64,000 nt of DNA from Alphaproteobacteria bacterium (GTDB lineage Bacteria > Pseudomonadota > Alphaproteobacteria > Sphingomonadales > Sphingomonadaceae), in contig JAHJIJ010000034.1 in the NCBI GenBank assembly GCA_018823325.1, forward strand, positions 62,001-126,000, given 5' to 3'. Position 1 is the first letter of the stretch. Each line of letters begins with the position of its first letter. The notes under the pieces were generated by a model, which searched no databases, was not told the DNA's origin, and saw nothing but the letters and a program-made list of their open reading frames with translations. Of the stretch, positions 21,110 through 29,300 are shown piece by piece. The position numbers and the translations under genes are program-made.

Positions 21110-21868
21110 ATGGATTTCACCGACGATCAGCTCGAGCGCTATGCCCGCCATATCGTGCTGCGCGAGATCGGCGGGGCGGGGCAAGCGCGGCTGCGCGGTG
21201 CACACGTTGCGATCATCGGCGCCGGGGGAATTGGCAGCCCGGCTATTGCCTATCTCGCGGCAGCCGGCATCGGCACCTTGCGGGTGATCGATCATGACAA
21301 TGTGAGCCTCTCCAATCTCCAGCGGCAGATCCTGTTCGGCACCGATGATATCGGCCGTCCTAAGGCCGAGGCGGCGCGCGATGCAGCGCTGAAGCTTAAC
21401 CCGGATTGCCATGTCATTCCGATCAATGCCGCGCTGGATGCCGACAATGCCGCCATGCTGCTGCGCGATGCCGACGTCATTCTCGATGGCTGCGACAACT
21501 TTGAGACGCGCCTTGCCGTCTCCGACGCTGCCACGCGGCTGCGAATTCCGCTCGTGAGCGCGGCTGTCGGGCAGTTCGAGGGGCAGATCGGCGTGTGGCG
21601 CGGCTGGGAGAAGGGCCAGCCCTGCTATCGCTGCCTTGTCGGCGAGAGCCGCACGGACCCTGCACGCACCTGCGCTGAGGAAGGGATCGTGGGCGCTCTC
21701 ACCGGCATCATCGGCAGCATGGCGGCGCTGGAAGTCATCCGGGCGCTGGTGCCCTTCGGCGAACCGGCCACCGGCAAACTCATTGTGTTCGACCTGCTCG
21801 CCCGGCGCTTTCGCAATATGACCATCCCGCCAGATCCGGCCTGCAAGGCCGCATTGGCCTGCGCATGA
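21110..21868 (+). CDS. HesA/MoeB/ThiF family adenylyltransferase
   Basis: E1-like enzymes of this family adenylate the C-terminus of small sulfur carriers (MoaD, ThiS) for molybdopterin or thiamine synthesis. In 252 residues: the Rossmann IIGAGGIGSPAIAYLAAAG (35-53), VSLSNLQRQILF (65-76), DGCDNFETR (126-134) and CYRC (172-175). The position of the catalytic Cys carries C188. The second zinc pair is unusual: C245 and C251 are five residues apart rather than CxxC. Its end overlaps the DsrE-like gene as ATGA. Which carrier it serves is not shown; no moaD or thiS is nearby. Confidence 0.88.
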   Translation: MDFTDDQLERYARHIVLREIGGAGQARLRGAHVAIIGAGGIGSPAIAYLAAAGIGTLRVIDHDNVSLSNLQRQILFGTDDIGRPKAEAARDAALKLNPDCHVIPINAALDADNAAMLLRDADVILDGCDNFETRLAVSDAATRLRIPLVSAAVGQFEGQIGVWRGWEKGQPCYRCLVGESRTDPARTCAEEGIVGALTGIIGSMAALEVIRALVPFGEPATGKLIVFDLLARRFRNMTIPPDPACKAALACA

Positions 21869-22239
21869 GCGAGCGCCCGCCCCTTGCACTGATTGTCGTA
21901 AGCGCCGACCCCACGCGATTGCGCGCAGCGCTCTCGCTCGCGAGAGCCGAGGTGGCGCTGGGCAGCAAGGCGCGGGTCTTTCTGCAGGGTGAGGCCGCCG
22001 CGCTACTGCGCCCACCCATCAGCGCACCACAGGACACCGCATGGCAAGCAGCGGGTGAGCCGGCACTGGCAAAGCTGCTGGACGAGGCGCTGGACGATGG
22101 CGTGGCGATCAGCCTCTGCCAGAGCGGACTTGCGATGAGCGGAATCACCGCAATGGACATCGACCAGCGCGTTGGGCTGAGTGGTCCGATCGCTTTCCTC
22201 GCGGCCACCGGACCGAACATCCGTCTGCTCACGCTTTAG
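21865..22239 (+). CDS. Small DsrE-like protein coupled to the MoeB-like gene
   Basis: This 124-residue protein has a Rossmann-like pattern: LALIVVSADPTRLRAALSLARAE at the start, a KARVFLQGEAAALL second strand, and a SLCQSGLAMSG segment with a single candidate active Cys near residue 98. This fits DsrE/DsrF-like proteins, some of which carry persulfide on such a Cys. It overlaps the upstream E1-like gene (ATGA), implying co-translation. A role in sulfur transfer is an inference from fold and neighbour. Confidence 0.7.
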   Translation: MSERPPLALIVVSADPTRLRAALSLARAEVALGSKARVFLQGEAAALLRPPISAPQDTAWQAAGEPALAKLLDEALDDGVAISLCQSGLAMSGITAMDIDQRVGLSGPIAFLAATGPNIRLLTL

Positions 22240-22241
22240 CG

Positions 22242-23492
22242 ATGAGCCTGACCCTCCCTCCTGCCCTTGTTGGCCTGCTCGCAGCGCTGGCAGTCGGCCT
22301 GCTCATCGGCCTCGAACGCGGCTGGACGCAGCGCGAGATGCAGGCCGGTCAGCGTGTGGCCGGCTTTCGTACATTCGGCCTGATCGGTTTCGTCGGTGGT
22401 GTCGCCGGATTGATGCCGGATGTGATCGCTGCGGTGATTGCCTTTGGTGTGATGGGGGCGCTGCTGATCGGGTTTCGCAATGCAATCAATGAAGACCGCC
22501 TTTCTGCGACGACCACCATTGCCGCGATCCTGACGTTCGCGATTGGCTTCGCTGCCGTGCGCCTTTCACCGACAGTGGCCCTGGTTGCGGCCGGTGCTGC
22601 CTTCGCGCTGCTGAGCGCGCGCCATTCCATGCATGCGCTGCTGCGCGGCCTCACCGAAGCGGAGATCGAGGGGGTCGCGCGCTTTGCCCTGGTCGCCCTA
22701 GTGGTGCTGCCGCTGCTGCCTGACGCCAGTTTCGGGCCCTATGACGCATGGAACCCGCGTCAGATCTGGATGGTGGTGGTGCTCGTTGCCGGCCTCTCCT
22801 TCGCCGGCTATGTCGTGGCACGAAAATTCGGCAGCAGCCGGGGCGTGCTGATGATGGCACTGACCGGCGCCATCGTCTCCTCCACCGCGGTGACGGCTTG
22901 GTACGCCCGCCGCCTGCACAAGGAGCCGGAACTGCGCGGGGTGCTGACGGCGGGCATCGCCATTGCCACCATCGTGATGTTCACGCGCGTGCTTGTCCTC
23001 GCCGCGCTGCTCGTGCCCCGCGCCCTGCCGACGCTTGCGCTGGTTATGACACCTGCGCTGATTGTGTCCGCCGCGCTGGCGCTGCTTGCCTGGCGGCGGG
23101 AGGATTCGCCCGATGGTCCACCGGTCAAGCTTGGTAATCCGTTCGATTTCGGCCCGGCTCTGCTACTGGCGGCCTTTGTCGCCATCTTCTCGCTGCTCGC
23201 ACGCTGGGCGCTCGACATCTGGGGCGATCAGGGCATTGCGGTGGTGCTTGGTCTGACCGGGCTTATGGATGTGGACGCCGCCGTGCTCACGCTGGCCGGC
23301 CTGCCGACACAAGCGCTGGATGATGCGACCGCGGGCTTTGTCCTCGCCGCGCCGGTCTTTGCCAATACCGCATTCAAGGGTGTGATGGCGCTTGCCATCG
23401 CACGCGGTCGGGATGGCCTGATTGCGTCCGCGCCTCTCTTTGCCTCACTGTTTGCCTCCCTGACCGGGCTTGCAGTCTACTGGCTGTGGTGA
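22242..23492 (+). CDS. DUF4010/MgtC-SapB-like membrane protein
   Basis: The 416-residue protein has about 12 hydrophobic segments. The N-terminal part (LLAALAVGLLIGLERGWTQR and FRTFGLIGFVGGVAG) resembles the MgtC/SapB N-domain, and the rest resembles DUF4010. Function is unknown for this family; magnesium or small-molecule transport has been suggested for MgtC relatives. It starts 2 bases after the DsrE-like gene and is probably the last gene of the ubiE-side transcript, ending at the hairpin 23497-23531. Confidence 0.85.
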   Translation: MSLTLPPALVGLLAALAVGLLIGLERGWTQREMQAGQRVAGFRTFGLIGFVGGVAGLMPDVIAAVIAFGVMGALLIGFRNAINEDRLSATTTIAAILTFAIGFAAVRLSPTVALVAAGAAFALLSARHSMHALLRGLTEAEIEGVARFALVALVVLPLLPDASFGPYDAWNPRQIWMVVVLVAGLSFAGYVVARKFGSSRGVLMMALTGAIVSSTAVTAWYARRLHKEPELRGVLTAGIAIATIVMFTRVLVLAALLVPRALPTLALVMTPALIVSAALALLAWRREDSPDGPPVKLGNPFDFGPALLLAAFVAIFSLLARWALDIWGDQGIAVVLGLTGLMDVDAAVLTLAGLPTQALDDATAGFVLAAPVFANTAFKGVMALAIARGRDGLIASAPLFASLFASLTGLAVYWLW

Positions 23493-23496
23493 AGCG

Positions 23497-23531
23497 AAAA
23501 ACCGGCCCCTCCCACCATCGGGAGAGGCCGG
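23497..23531 (-). terminator. Strong bidirectional terminator between convergent genes
   Basis: CCGGCC (23502-23507) and GGCCGG (23526-23531), plus an inner CTCCC/GGGAG stem, form a long GC hairpin. On the minus strand it is followed by five T residues (23497-23501), serving the pirin gene; it also sits just after the plus-strand DUF4010 gene. Confidence 0.8.
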
Positions 23532-23537
23532 CGTCCA

Positions 23538-24419
23538 TCAAGCGGCCTCGCGAACGAAACGGCCATTATTGAAATCATCGATCGCCTGCATGATCTCGGC
23601 GCGACTGTTCATCACGAAGGGACCATAGCCTGCGATCGGCTCATCGAGCGGTTCGCCAGTGAGCACCAGCAGGGCGGTGTTGCCGTCGGCACGGAGTGAG
23701 ATGCCCGCCCCCTCACGGCCAAGCAGCAGCACCTCGGCCTCGCCGACCTGCTGACCGTCCTCGACCGTGATATGGCCGCCGAGCACGACCAGCATGGCGT
23801 TGTGACCTTCCGGCAGAGCGAGCGTGACCTCCGCATCGCGCTTCAGGCGCAGATCCCAGACGTTGACCGGCGTGAAGGTGCGCGCCGGCCCCTTGGTGCC
23901 CGCCATTTCGCCGGCAATGATTCGCGCGCCGCCAGCATCATCGGGCAGGTCAACGGTGGGGATCATGTCCGCCGTGATCGCCTGATAGCCGCCGGGCACC
24001 ATCTTGTCCTTCGCCGGCAGATTGACCCAGAGCTGCACCATGCGGAACGGTCCGCCGGTCTTCGCGAAGGCCGGGGAATGATATTCTTCATGGATAATCC
24101 CGCCTGCAGCGGTCATCCACTGCACGTCGCCGGGCCCGATCACGCCCCCATTGCCGGCCGAATCGCGATGCTCGACCTCGCCATCGTAAACGATAGTGAC
24201 AGTCTCGAATCCACGATGCGGATGCTCGCCGACACCGCGGCGATGGCTCGTCGGCTCGAACACATGCGGCCCGGCATAATCGAGCAGCAGAAACGGGCTG
24301 ATCTGCTCGCCCTGCGCGCCATTGGCGCCGCTGTAGGAAAACAGCGAGCGGACGGGGAAGCCGTCGCCCACCCAATGGCCCTGATCGTTGCCGAGGCGGC
24401 CAACAATATTCTTCTTCAT
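23538..24419 (-). CDS. Pirin family protein (first copy)
   Basis: Pirins are bicupin proteins; some bacterial members have quercetinase activity. The 293-residue product starts MKKNIVGRLGNDQGHWVGDG. The metal ligands fit the pirin pattern: HPHRGFET (H66, H68) and GGIIHEE (H110, E112), with the QWMTAAG segment between. A longer ORF from 24527 adds 36 residues without homology. It is divergent from ilvE, 288 bases away, and ends at a strong terminator. Substrate unknown. Confidence 0.92.
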   Translation of the reverse strand: MKKNIVGRLGNDQGHWVGDGFPVRSLFSYSGANGAQGEQISPFLLLDYAGPHVFEPTSHRRGVGEHPHRGFETVTIVYDGEVEHRDSAGNGGVIGPGDVQWMTAAGGIIHEEYHSPAFAKTGGPFRMVQLWVNLPAKDKMVPGGYQAITADMIPTVDLPDDAGGARIIAGEMAGTKGPARTFTPVNVWDLRLKRDAEVTLALPEGHNAMLVVLGGHITVEDGQQVGEAEVLLLGREGAGISLRADGNTALLVLTGEPLDEPIAGYGPFVMNSRAEIMQAIDDFNNGRFVREAA

Positions 24420-24652
24420 CTCCTTGTCTCCAAGGCGGCGGGAATCCTCGTTCCAGCCGCGAACTGTTCGCAATATAGGAAGTGCCGGACCGGGTTTAAG
24501 GGGTGGGCTTTCCGCACGAGCTAGCACATGACAGCCTCGTCGCTTCCTGATACCGAGCCCTCAAACGAGGGGACACGCCGGCCTCGACGCCTTGGAAAAG
24601 CGGACTATGCGCAGGCATTGTTCGCATTTTCGTTTGTGTTGCTGTTGAATTA

Positions 24653-24685
24653 TTATTACTAGAACGCGCCATTATTGAGTAATAA
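24653..24685. repeat. AT-rich inverted repeat upstream of the aminotransferase gene
   Basis: TTATTACT (24653-24660) and AGTAATAA (24678-24685) are a perfect 8-bp inverted repeat with a 17-base spacer. It lies 22 bases before the aminotransferase ATG in a notably AT-rich patch of an otherwise GC-rich window. It may be an operator; a leader hairpin is also possible. Base composition alone could favour such a match, so the call is tentative. Confidence 0.4.
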
Positions 24686-24707
24686 AGTTACAAGACAGGT
24701 GTAAGGC

Positions 24708-25790
24708 ATGCTTGATTTCGCTACCCTCGCCCACCCCAGCCCCACTGCGCCGGGGGATCGCGCCGCCGCCATGGCCACGCTCGGCTTCGGCACGCTGTTC
24801 ACCGATCACATGGTGACGATCCGCTACACCGAGGGTCAGGGCTGGCATGACGCTGTACTGGGCCCGCGCCAGCCGATCCCGCTCGATCCGGCAGCGGCAG
24901 TGCTGCATTATGCGCAGGAGATCTTCGAGGGCCTCAAGGCTTATCGCCTCCCCGACGGATCGGTGGCCAGCTTCCGCCCCGAGGCCAATGCTGCGCGTTT
25001 CAACCAGAGCGCGACGCGACTTGCCATGCCGCATCTGCCCGAAGACCTGTTCGTCGAGAGCATCTGCAAGCTCGTCGCCGCGGATATCGACTGGGTGCCC
25101 GATGCAGACAAGGGCAGCCTGTACCTGCGGCCATTCATGTTCGCCAGCGAAGCCTTTCTCGGCGTTCGTCCGGCGCGCGAATATATCTATTGCGTCATCG
25201 CTTCGCCGGTCGGCGGCTATTTCAAGAGCGGCAAATCGGCTGTCACGCTCTGGGTCAGCCATGATTATGTCCGCGCTGTCCCCGGCGGCACGGGTGCGGC
25301 CAAGTGCGGCGGCAACTATGCAGCGAGCCTCCAGCCGCAGGCCGTCGGCATCGAACATGGCTGTGATCAGGTGCTGTTCCTGGATGCCGTCGAACGCAAG
25401 TGGATCGAGGAGCTGGGGGGCATGAACATCATGTTCGTGTTCAACGACGGTACGATCATCACGCCGCCGCTGAATGGCTCCATCCTGCCCGGCGTTACCC
25501 GGGATTCGCTGCGCATGGTTGCCCAGGACGCCGGCTACACGGTGAAGGAGGAGCCCTACAGCTTCGACCAGTGGATGGCCGACGCCAAAAGCGGAAAGCT
25601 GAAGGAAACCTTCGCCTGTGGAACGGCTGCCGTCATCACGCCGATCGGTGAAGTGCGATCCACGCGAGGCGATTTCATGATCGGCAATGGCGATGGCGGC
25701 GAGGTAGCCCGGACCCTCCGCGAGGCGCTGGTGGGCGTGCAGCTCGGCCAGAAACCGGACAAGCATGGCTGGATGACCAGGCTCGCCTGA
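24708..25790 (+). CDS. ilvE: Branched-chain amino acid aminotransferase
   Basis: This fold-type IV PLP enzyme interconverts branched-chain amino acids and their 2-oxo acids. The 360-residue length and the layout (LHYAQEIFEGLKAYR at 66-80, RPFMFASEAFLGVRP, GTGAAKCGGNYAAS with PLP-Lys K199) match the longer type II BCAT subfamily. GTAAVITPIGEV near the C-terminus is also characteristic. It stands between two pirin genes and follows an AT-rich inverted repeat that may regulate it. Confidence 0.94.
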   Translation: MLDFATLAHPSPTAPGDRAAAMATLGFGTLFTDHMVTIRYTEGQGWHDAVLGPRQPIPLDPAAAVLHYAQEIFEGLKAYRLPDGSVASFRPEANAARFNQSATRLAMPHLPEDLFVESICKLVAADIDWVPDADKGSLYLRPFMFASEAFLGVRPAREYIYCVIASPVGGYFKSGKSAVTLWVSHDYVRAVPGGTGAAKCGGNYAASLQPQAVGIEHGCDQVLFLDAVERKWIEELGGMNIMFVFNDGTIITPPLNGSILPGVTRDSLRMVAQDAGYTVKEEPYSFDQWMADAKSGKLKETFACGTAAVITPIGEVRSTRGDFMIGNGDGGEVARTLREALVGVQLGQKPDKHGWMTRLA

Positions 25791-25862
25791 ACCAAGTCGC
25801 TGTCAGCAAATTGTACCAAAGCACAATGTAAGGAAAACCTGTCCACCGAAGGAGCTGAAACG

Positions 25863-26759
25863 ATGACCCTGCGCCCGACCGACATCGATGCCGTCGACAT
25901 GATCATCCTGCCTCCGGTGCGGGATCTGGGCGACGGCTTTCGGGTCCGCCGCGCATTGCCGTCCGCGCATCGGCGAATGGTCGGGCCGTTCGTGTTCTTC
26001 GATCAGTTCGGGCCGACCACATTTTCGGCCGGGGAGGGGCTGGACGTGCGGCCGCATCCGCACATCGGCCTCGCCACGGTGACCTATGTGCTGGAAGGCG
26101 AGATTCTGCATCGCGATTCGCTGGGGAAAGTGCAGGCGATCCGGCCCGGCGCGGTCAACTGGATGACCGCCGGTCGCGGCATCGTGCATTCCGAGCGCAG
26201 CGCCGACGAAACGCGCACGGCAGGTGGGCCGCTGTTCGGTTTGCAGACATGGGTAGCGCTGCCCAAGGCGAAGGAGGAAGCTGATCCGGCGTTCTTCCAC
26301 CACGCCGCGGACACCATTCCGGAAACGGAAGCCGACGGCGTCCACATCCGCGTGGTGGCGGGCAGCAGCGACGGGCTGACCTCGCCGGTGCAGGCCTTCT
26401 CCGACATGCTCTATGCCGATGTGACGCTGCAGGACGGCGCGCGCTACCAACTGAGCGCGGAGCATATCGAGCGCGCCGTCTACGTGATCTCGGGCGCACT
26501 GGCAGTGGAAGGCCAGAGCGGCCAATTCGATGCGGGCGAACTGGTGATCTTCAAGCCCGATGCCGAAATCGTGCTGCAGGCCAAGGGCCCGACGCGGATC
26601 ATGCTGGTCGGCGGCGAGCCGCTCGACGGGCCGCGACACATCTACTGGAATTTCGTCTCCAGCTCGCGCGAGCGCATCGAGCAGGCGAAGGAAGACTGGC
26701 GGCAGGGGCGCTTCGAGACCGTGCCGGGCGAGAGCGAGTTCATTCCGCTGCCAGACTAA
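25863..26759 (+). CDS. Pirin family protein (second copy)
   Basis: A second, diverged pirin of 298 residues. The N-domain metal ligands are HPHIGLAT (H65, H67) and RGIVHSER (H109, E111), with the NWMTAGRG motif. It begins GAAACGATG after a GGAG ribosome-binding site and follows ilvE by 72 bases, possibly on the same transcript. It is convergent with the large regulator gene, 21 bases apart. Substrate unknown. Confidence 0.92.
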   Translation: MTLRPTDIDAVDMIILPPVRDLGDGFRVRRALPSAHRRMVGPFVFFDQFGPTTFSAGEGLDVRPHPHIGLATVTYVLEGEILHRDSLGKVQAIRPGAVNWMTAGRGIVHSERSADETRTAGGPLFGLQTWVALPKAKEEADPAFFHHAADTIPETEADGVHIRVVAGSSDGLTSPVQAFSDMLYADVTLQDGARYQLSAEHIERAVYVISGALAVEGQSGQFDAGELVIFKPDAEIVLQAKGPTRIMLVGGEPLDGPRHIYWNFVSSSRERIEQAKEDWRQGRFETVPGESEFIPLPD

Positions 26760-26780
26760 GGCCCGGTCGCCTCTAACCGA

Positions 26781-28331
26781 TCACTCCCGGTCCATTTCCA
26801 GAATTGCCCGTTCGCGGGCGAGCTGGACCTCGGCATTATGCGCCAGCGCATCGAAGGTGGACATGAAGCTGTCCAGCTGCGGAGCGGGAATGCCCTGAAA
26901 CAGGAACTCGCTGCGGCGCACGGCGGTCTCGTCGATGATCTGGCTGACCGTGCGCCCCTTCTCGGTAGGGCCGAAGAAGCCGTGGCGCCGCCCGGGACGT
27001 CCGGTGCGCTCGACGAGCCCGATCTCGATCAGGTGATTGACGGTACGCCCCGCCTGGCTCTGGTCGCGCGACAGGGCGATGACGAGTTGAGGCCAGCTGA
27101 TCGGCGGATTGCGGCAGATCTCGGCCATGACCCAACTCTCGAAATTGGAGAGGCTGGTCTGGCGCTTGTGTGCGAGCGCGCCGCCGCGCAGCATATAGGA
27201 GCAGAGCGTCACGAACGGCGGCAGAACGCGGGAGCGGTCAACCGCCACACCATTCTCGCCCGGCAGCCCCTCATCGATAAGGTCCTGGAACTCCACCGGC
27301 TCCTGGCGCTGGTTGCTCGCGGCCTGCTTGCGCTCCTGCTCGAAGAGCGTGATCGCGCGGCCGAGCAACGTATCCAGCACGCCAGAGAGCGTCTTGAGTT
27401 CCTCGTCCGTGATGCCAAAGGTCAACTCGCGGTTGCGCAGCTCGGCATGGCGCTGAAGACGATCGCCAAGCTGCTTGCCGCTGGGGCTCAGGCGAATGGG
27501 GCTTCGGATACCGCTGCGCTGGAGCAGGGCCACTTCGCCCATCCGCTTGATCGCCCGGCTGACCTGCGCCTTGTCCACACCACACGCCATCGAAATGTTC
27601 GCCAGCGTCATACCCCCCTGCGCATGGAGGAGGAGCAGGATGCGGCGGTCCAGCTCGTTGACATGAGCCGTCCGGGCGAAAGAGATGTTGGCGCTTTCGC
27701 GCGCATTGCGCAGGAAGGCCCACAGCTTCGACTGAAAGCGGCTCTGGCGTTCATCGTGCTGCGCTGCGGACTGCGAGGACTGGTCCGCAGCGATTCCACT
27801 GAGCAGCATCGCCAATTGCTGATCGAAGGTGCCATCCGGCCCCGACCGCTCGGCGCGCGCCTGTTCGACAAGGGCCCAGCCCATCGTGAAATGATCAACC
27901 GCCTGCGCCGCCACCCGCGCTTCGTCGAGCTCCAGGCCAGCGTCGCACAACGGTGCGATCGCGTCCGGTGCACCGATGGCCAAAGGGAAACGCGCGGCCA
28001 CATGGGCGAACAGTTGAGGACCATCGCGGTGAGAGAGCATGGCCTCCCGGCTGGTCTCTGCCCGCAAGGTCAGCCGTCGGCGCCAGCCTTGCGGCACATC
28101 ACTGACTTGAAGGGCCGCCACCATCGCCTGCGCAAGCGCTGCGAGAAACTCATCATGACCAGGGAAATGCTGCTCGACCTCGGCTCGATCGATGCGCAGC
28201 TCTTCCGCGACGGCTTGACGCGTGCAGCCCCCCAAGCCCGTCCGGTCCAGCAGGGCAAGACCAGCACTGACGATGGCCCCATTGTCGACCTTCGTGCCGA
28301 CGGTGTCGAACACTGCCCGCCCCTTACCCAT
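26781..28331 (-). CDS. Three-domain regulator: TetR-like plus two MarR-like domains
   Basis: This 516-residue protein appears to join three regulator modules. Residues 17-64 read as a TetR helix-turn-helix (ALLDRTGLGGCTRQAVAEEL then HFPGHDEFLAALAQAM), and 100-185 resemble a TetR C-terminal ligand domain (VDHFTMGWALVEQARA, QQLAMLLSGIAAD). Residues 203-335 look like a MarR winged helix with flanking helices (ELDRRILLLLHAQGGMTLAN; CGVDKAQVSRAIKRM). Residues 370-505 look like a second MarR module (SFESW-like NFESWVMAEIC; LSRDQSQAGRTVNHLIEIGL). The frame is open throughout with no sign of frameshift. It is divergent from a secreted-protein gene. Targets and ligands are unknown. Confidence 0.8.
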   Translation of the reverse strand: MGKGRAVFDTVGTKVDNGAIVSAGLALLDRTGLGGCTRQAVAEELRIDRAEVEQHFPGHDEFLAALAQAMVAALQVSDVPQGWRRRLTLRAETSREAMLSHRDGPQLFAHVAARFPLAIGAPDAIAPLCDAGLELDEARVAAQAVDHFTMGWALVEQARAERSGPDGTFDQQLAMLLSGIAADQSSQSAAQHDERQSRFQSKLWAFLRNARESANISFARTAHVNELDRRILLLLHAQGGMTLANISMACGVDKAQVSRAIKRMGEVALLQRSGIRSPIRLSPSGKQLGDRLQRHAELRNRELTFGITDEELKTLSGVLDTLLGRAITLFEQERKQAASNQRQEPVEFQDLIDEGLPGENGVAVDRSRVLPPFVTLCSYMLRGGALAHKRQTSLSNFESWVMAEICRNPPISWPQLVIALSRDQSQAGRTVNHLIEIGLVERTGRPGRRHGFFGPTEKGRTVSQIIDETAVRRSEFLFQGIPAPQLDSFMSTFDALAHNAEVQLARERAILEMDRE

Positions 28332-28538
28332 GATAGCCGATCCCCAAAGACCCCGATCCTTCCTGTGATTCGGCGAGACTCATCGCATTTTCCAGCGCCG
28401 GTCAATGTTTATGCAAAAGAATTAGACATAGCGCCTTCACCTCCTTCGCACGAAAATCATTAGACGCGGAATAGGTGGAAGGGTAAGATTTCCTCTGGCC
28501 GCCAACCATGCGGCGCAACAACATAATTTGAGGGGAGA

Positions 28539-29102
28539 ATGCGTGTGATCATCAAATCCCTGGCGGCAGCGAGTGCGGTCATCATCGCTGGATTTGGAGC
28601 AAGCACTCCCGCCCTTGCGCAAGGCAGCTTGGCCGATCAGCTCGCCACGTGCGCGAGAATTGAAGCGACGGCAGGGCGGCTCGCCTGCTTTGACTCCGTC
28701 GCCAGCCATAACCCGCCGTCCGGCAGCCAAGGAACCACCCAAGAAGCCCCGGCCACGAGCCGCGCGGCAACGGCCCCGGCAGCGCCCCCTGCGCAACCCG
28801 CCACGGAGCGCGTGTCCTCGGCCGGCTTCGGTGCCGAGCAGGTCGAGCGCGCCACGCGTTCCTCGCAGGCGCCGCGGAAAGCCAGCGAACTGACCGCGCG
28901 CGTCACGACCGTCAAGGAGCTCGGGCCGGGCATCTGGCAAGTGGGCGTCGAAGACGGCGCGCTGTGGCGCATGACGGAGCGCACGACGACCTTCCAGCCG
29001 CCAGAGGTTCGCGAGTCCATAGTCATACGGAAGGGCGCCCTTGGCGGATATCTGATGCAGGTGGGCCGGCAATCCGCCGTTCGCGTGACCCGCGTTCGCT
29101 GA
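28539..29102 (+). CDS. Secreted hypothetical protein with Cys-containing N-terminal motif
   Basis: I do not recognise this gene beyond general features. The 187-residue product has a signal peptide (about 1-28, ending PALA-QG) and then LADQLATCARIEATAGRLACFD, a C...I....RL.C(F/Y)D pattern found in several small periplasmic proteins. An Ala/Pro/Thr-rich linker (about 55-95) leads to a folded C-terminal part from about 105. GAGGGGAG lies close to the ATG; the GTG two codons later (28545) has better spacing. It is divergent from the three-domain regulator. Confidence 0.65.
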   Translation: MRVIIKSLAAASAVIIAGFGASTPALAQGSLADQLATCARIEATAGRLACFDSVASHNPPSGSQGTTQEAPATSRAATAPAAPPAQPATERVSSAGFGAEQVERATRSSQAPRKASELTARVTTVKELGPGIWQVGVEDGALWRMTERTTTFQPPEVRESIVIRKGALGGYLMQVGRQSAVRVTRVR

Positions 29103-29300
29103 GTCTCGCCCGCGGGGAGACGGATTCTCCGCGCCGAAGGGTCGCTGCGACATGAGCGAGCGATCACGGACATGATCAACATCAGACCGGTCACCCCACA
29201 TCTCTCCGGCACCATCCAGCGCTTTTTTATGGACTAAGTCATCATGGACCCGGTAGGGCCACGGGATTCGCTGGAAACCGGCACAAGGAGAGATGCGCTG

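Noticed and set aside
24672..25766. A 364-codon minus-strand frame opposite ilvE
   Set aside because: ilvE is clearly real with PLP-Lys and conserved blocks, and the antisense frame has no family features.
29104..29122. GTCTCGCCC..GGGAGAC hairpin after the secreted protein
   Set aside because: Short with a two-base loop and no T-tract; not a convincing terminator.
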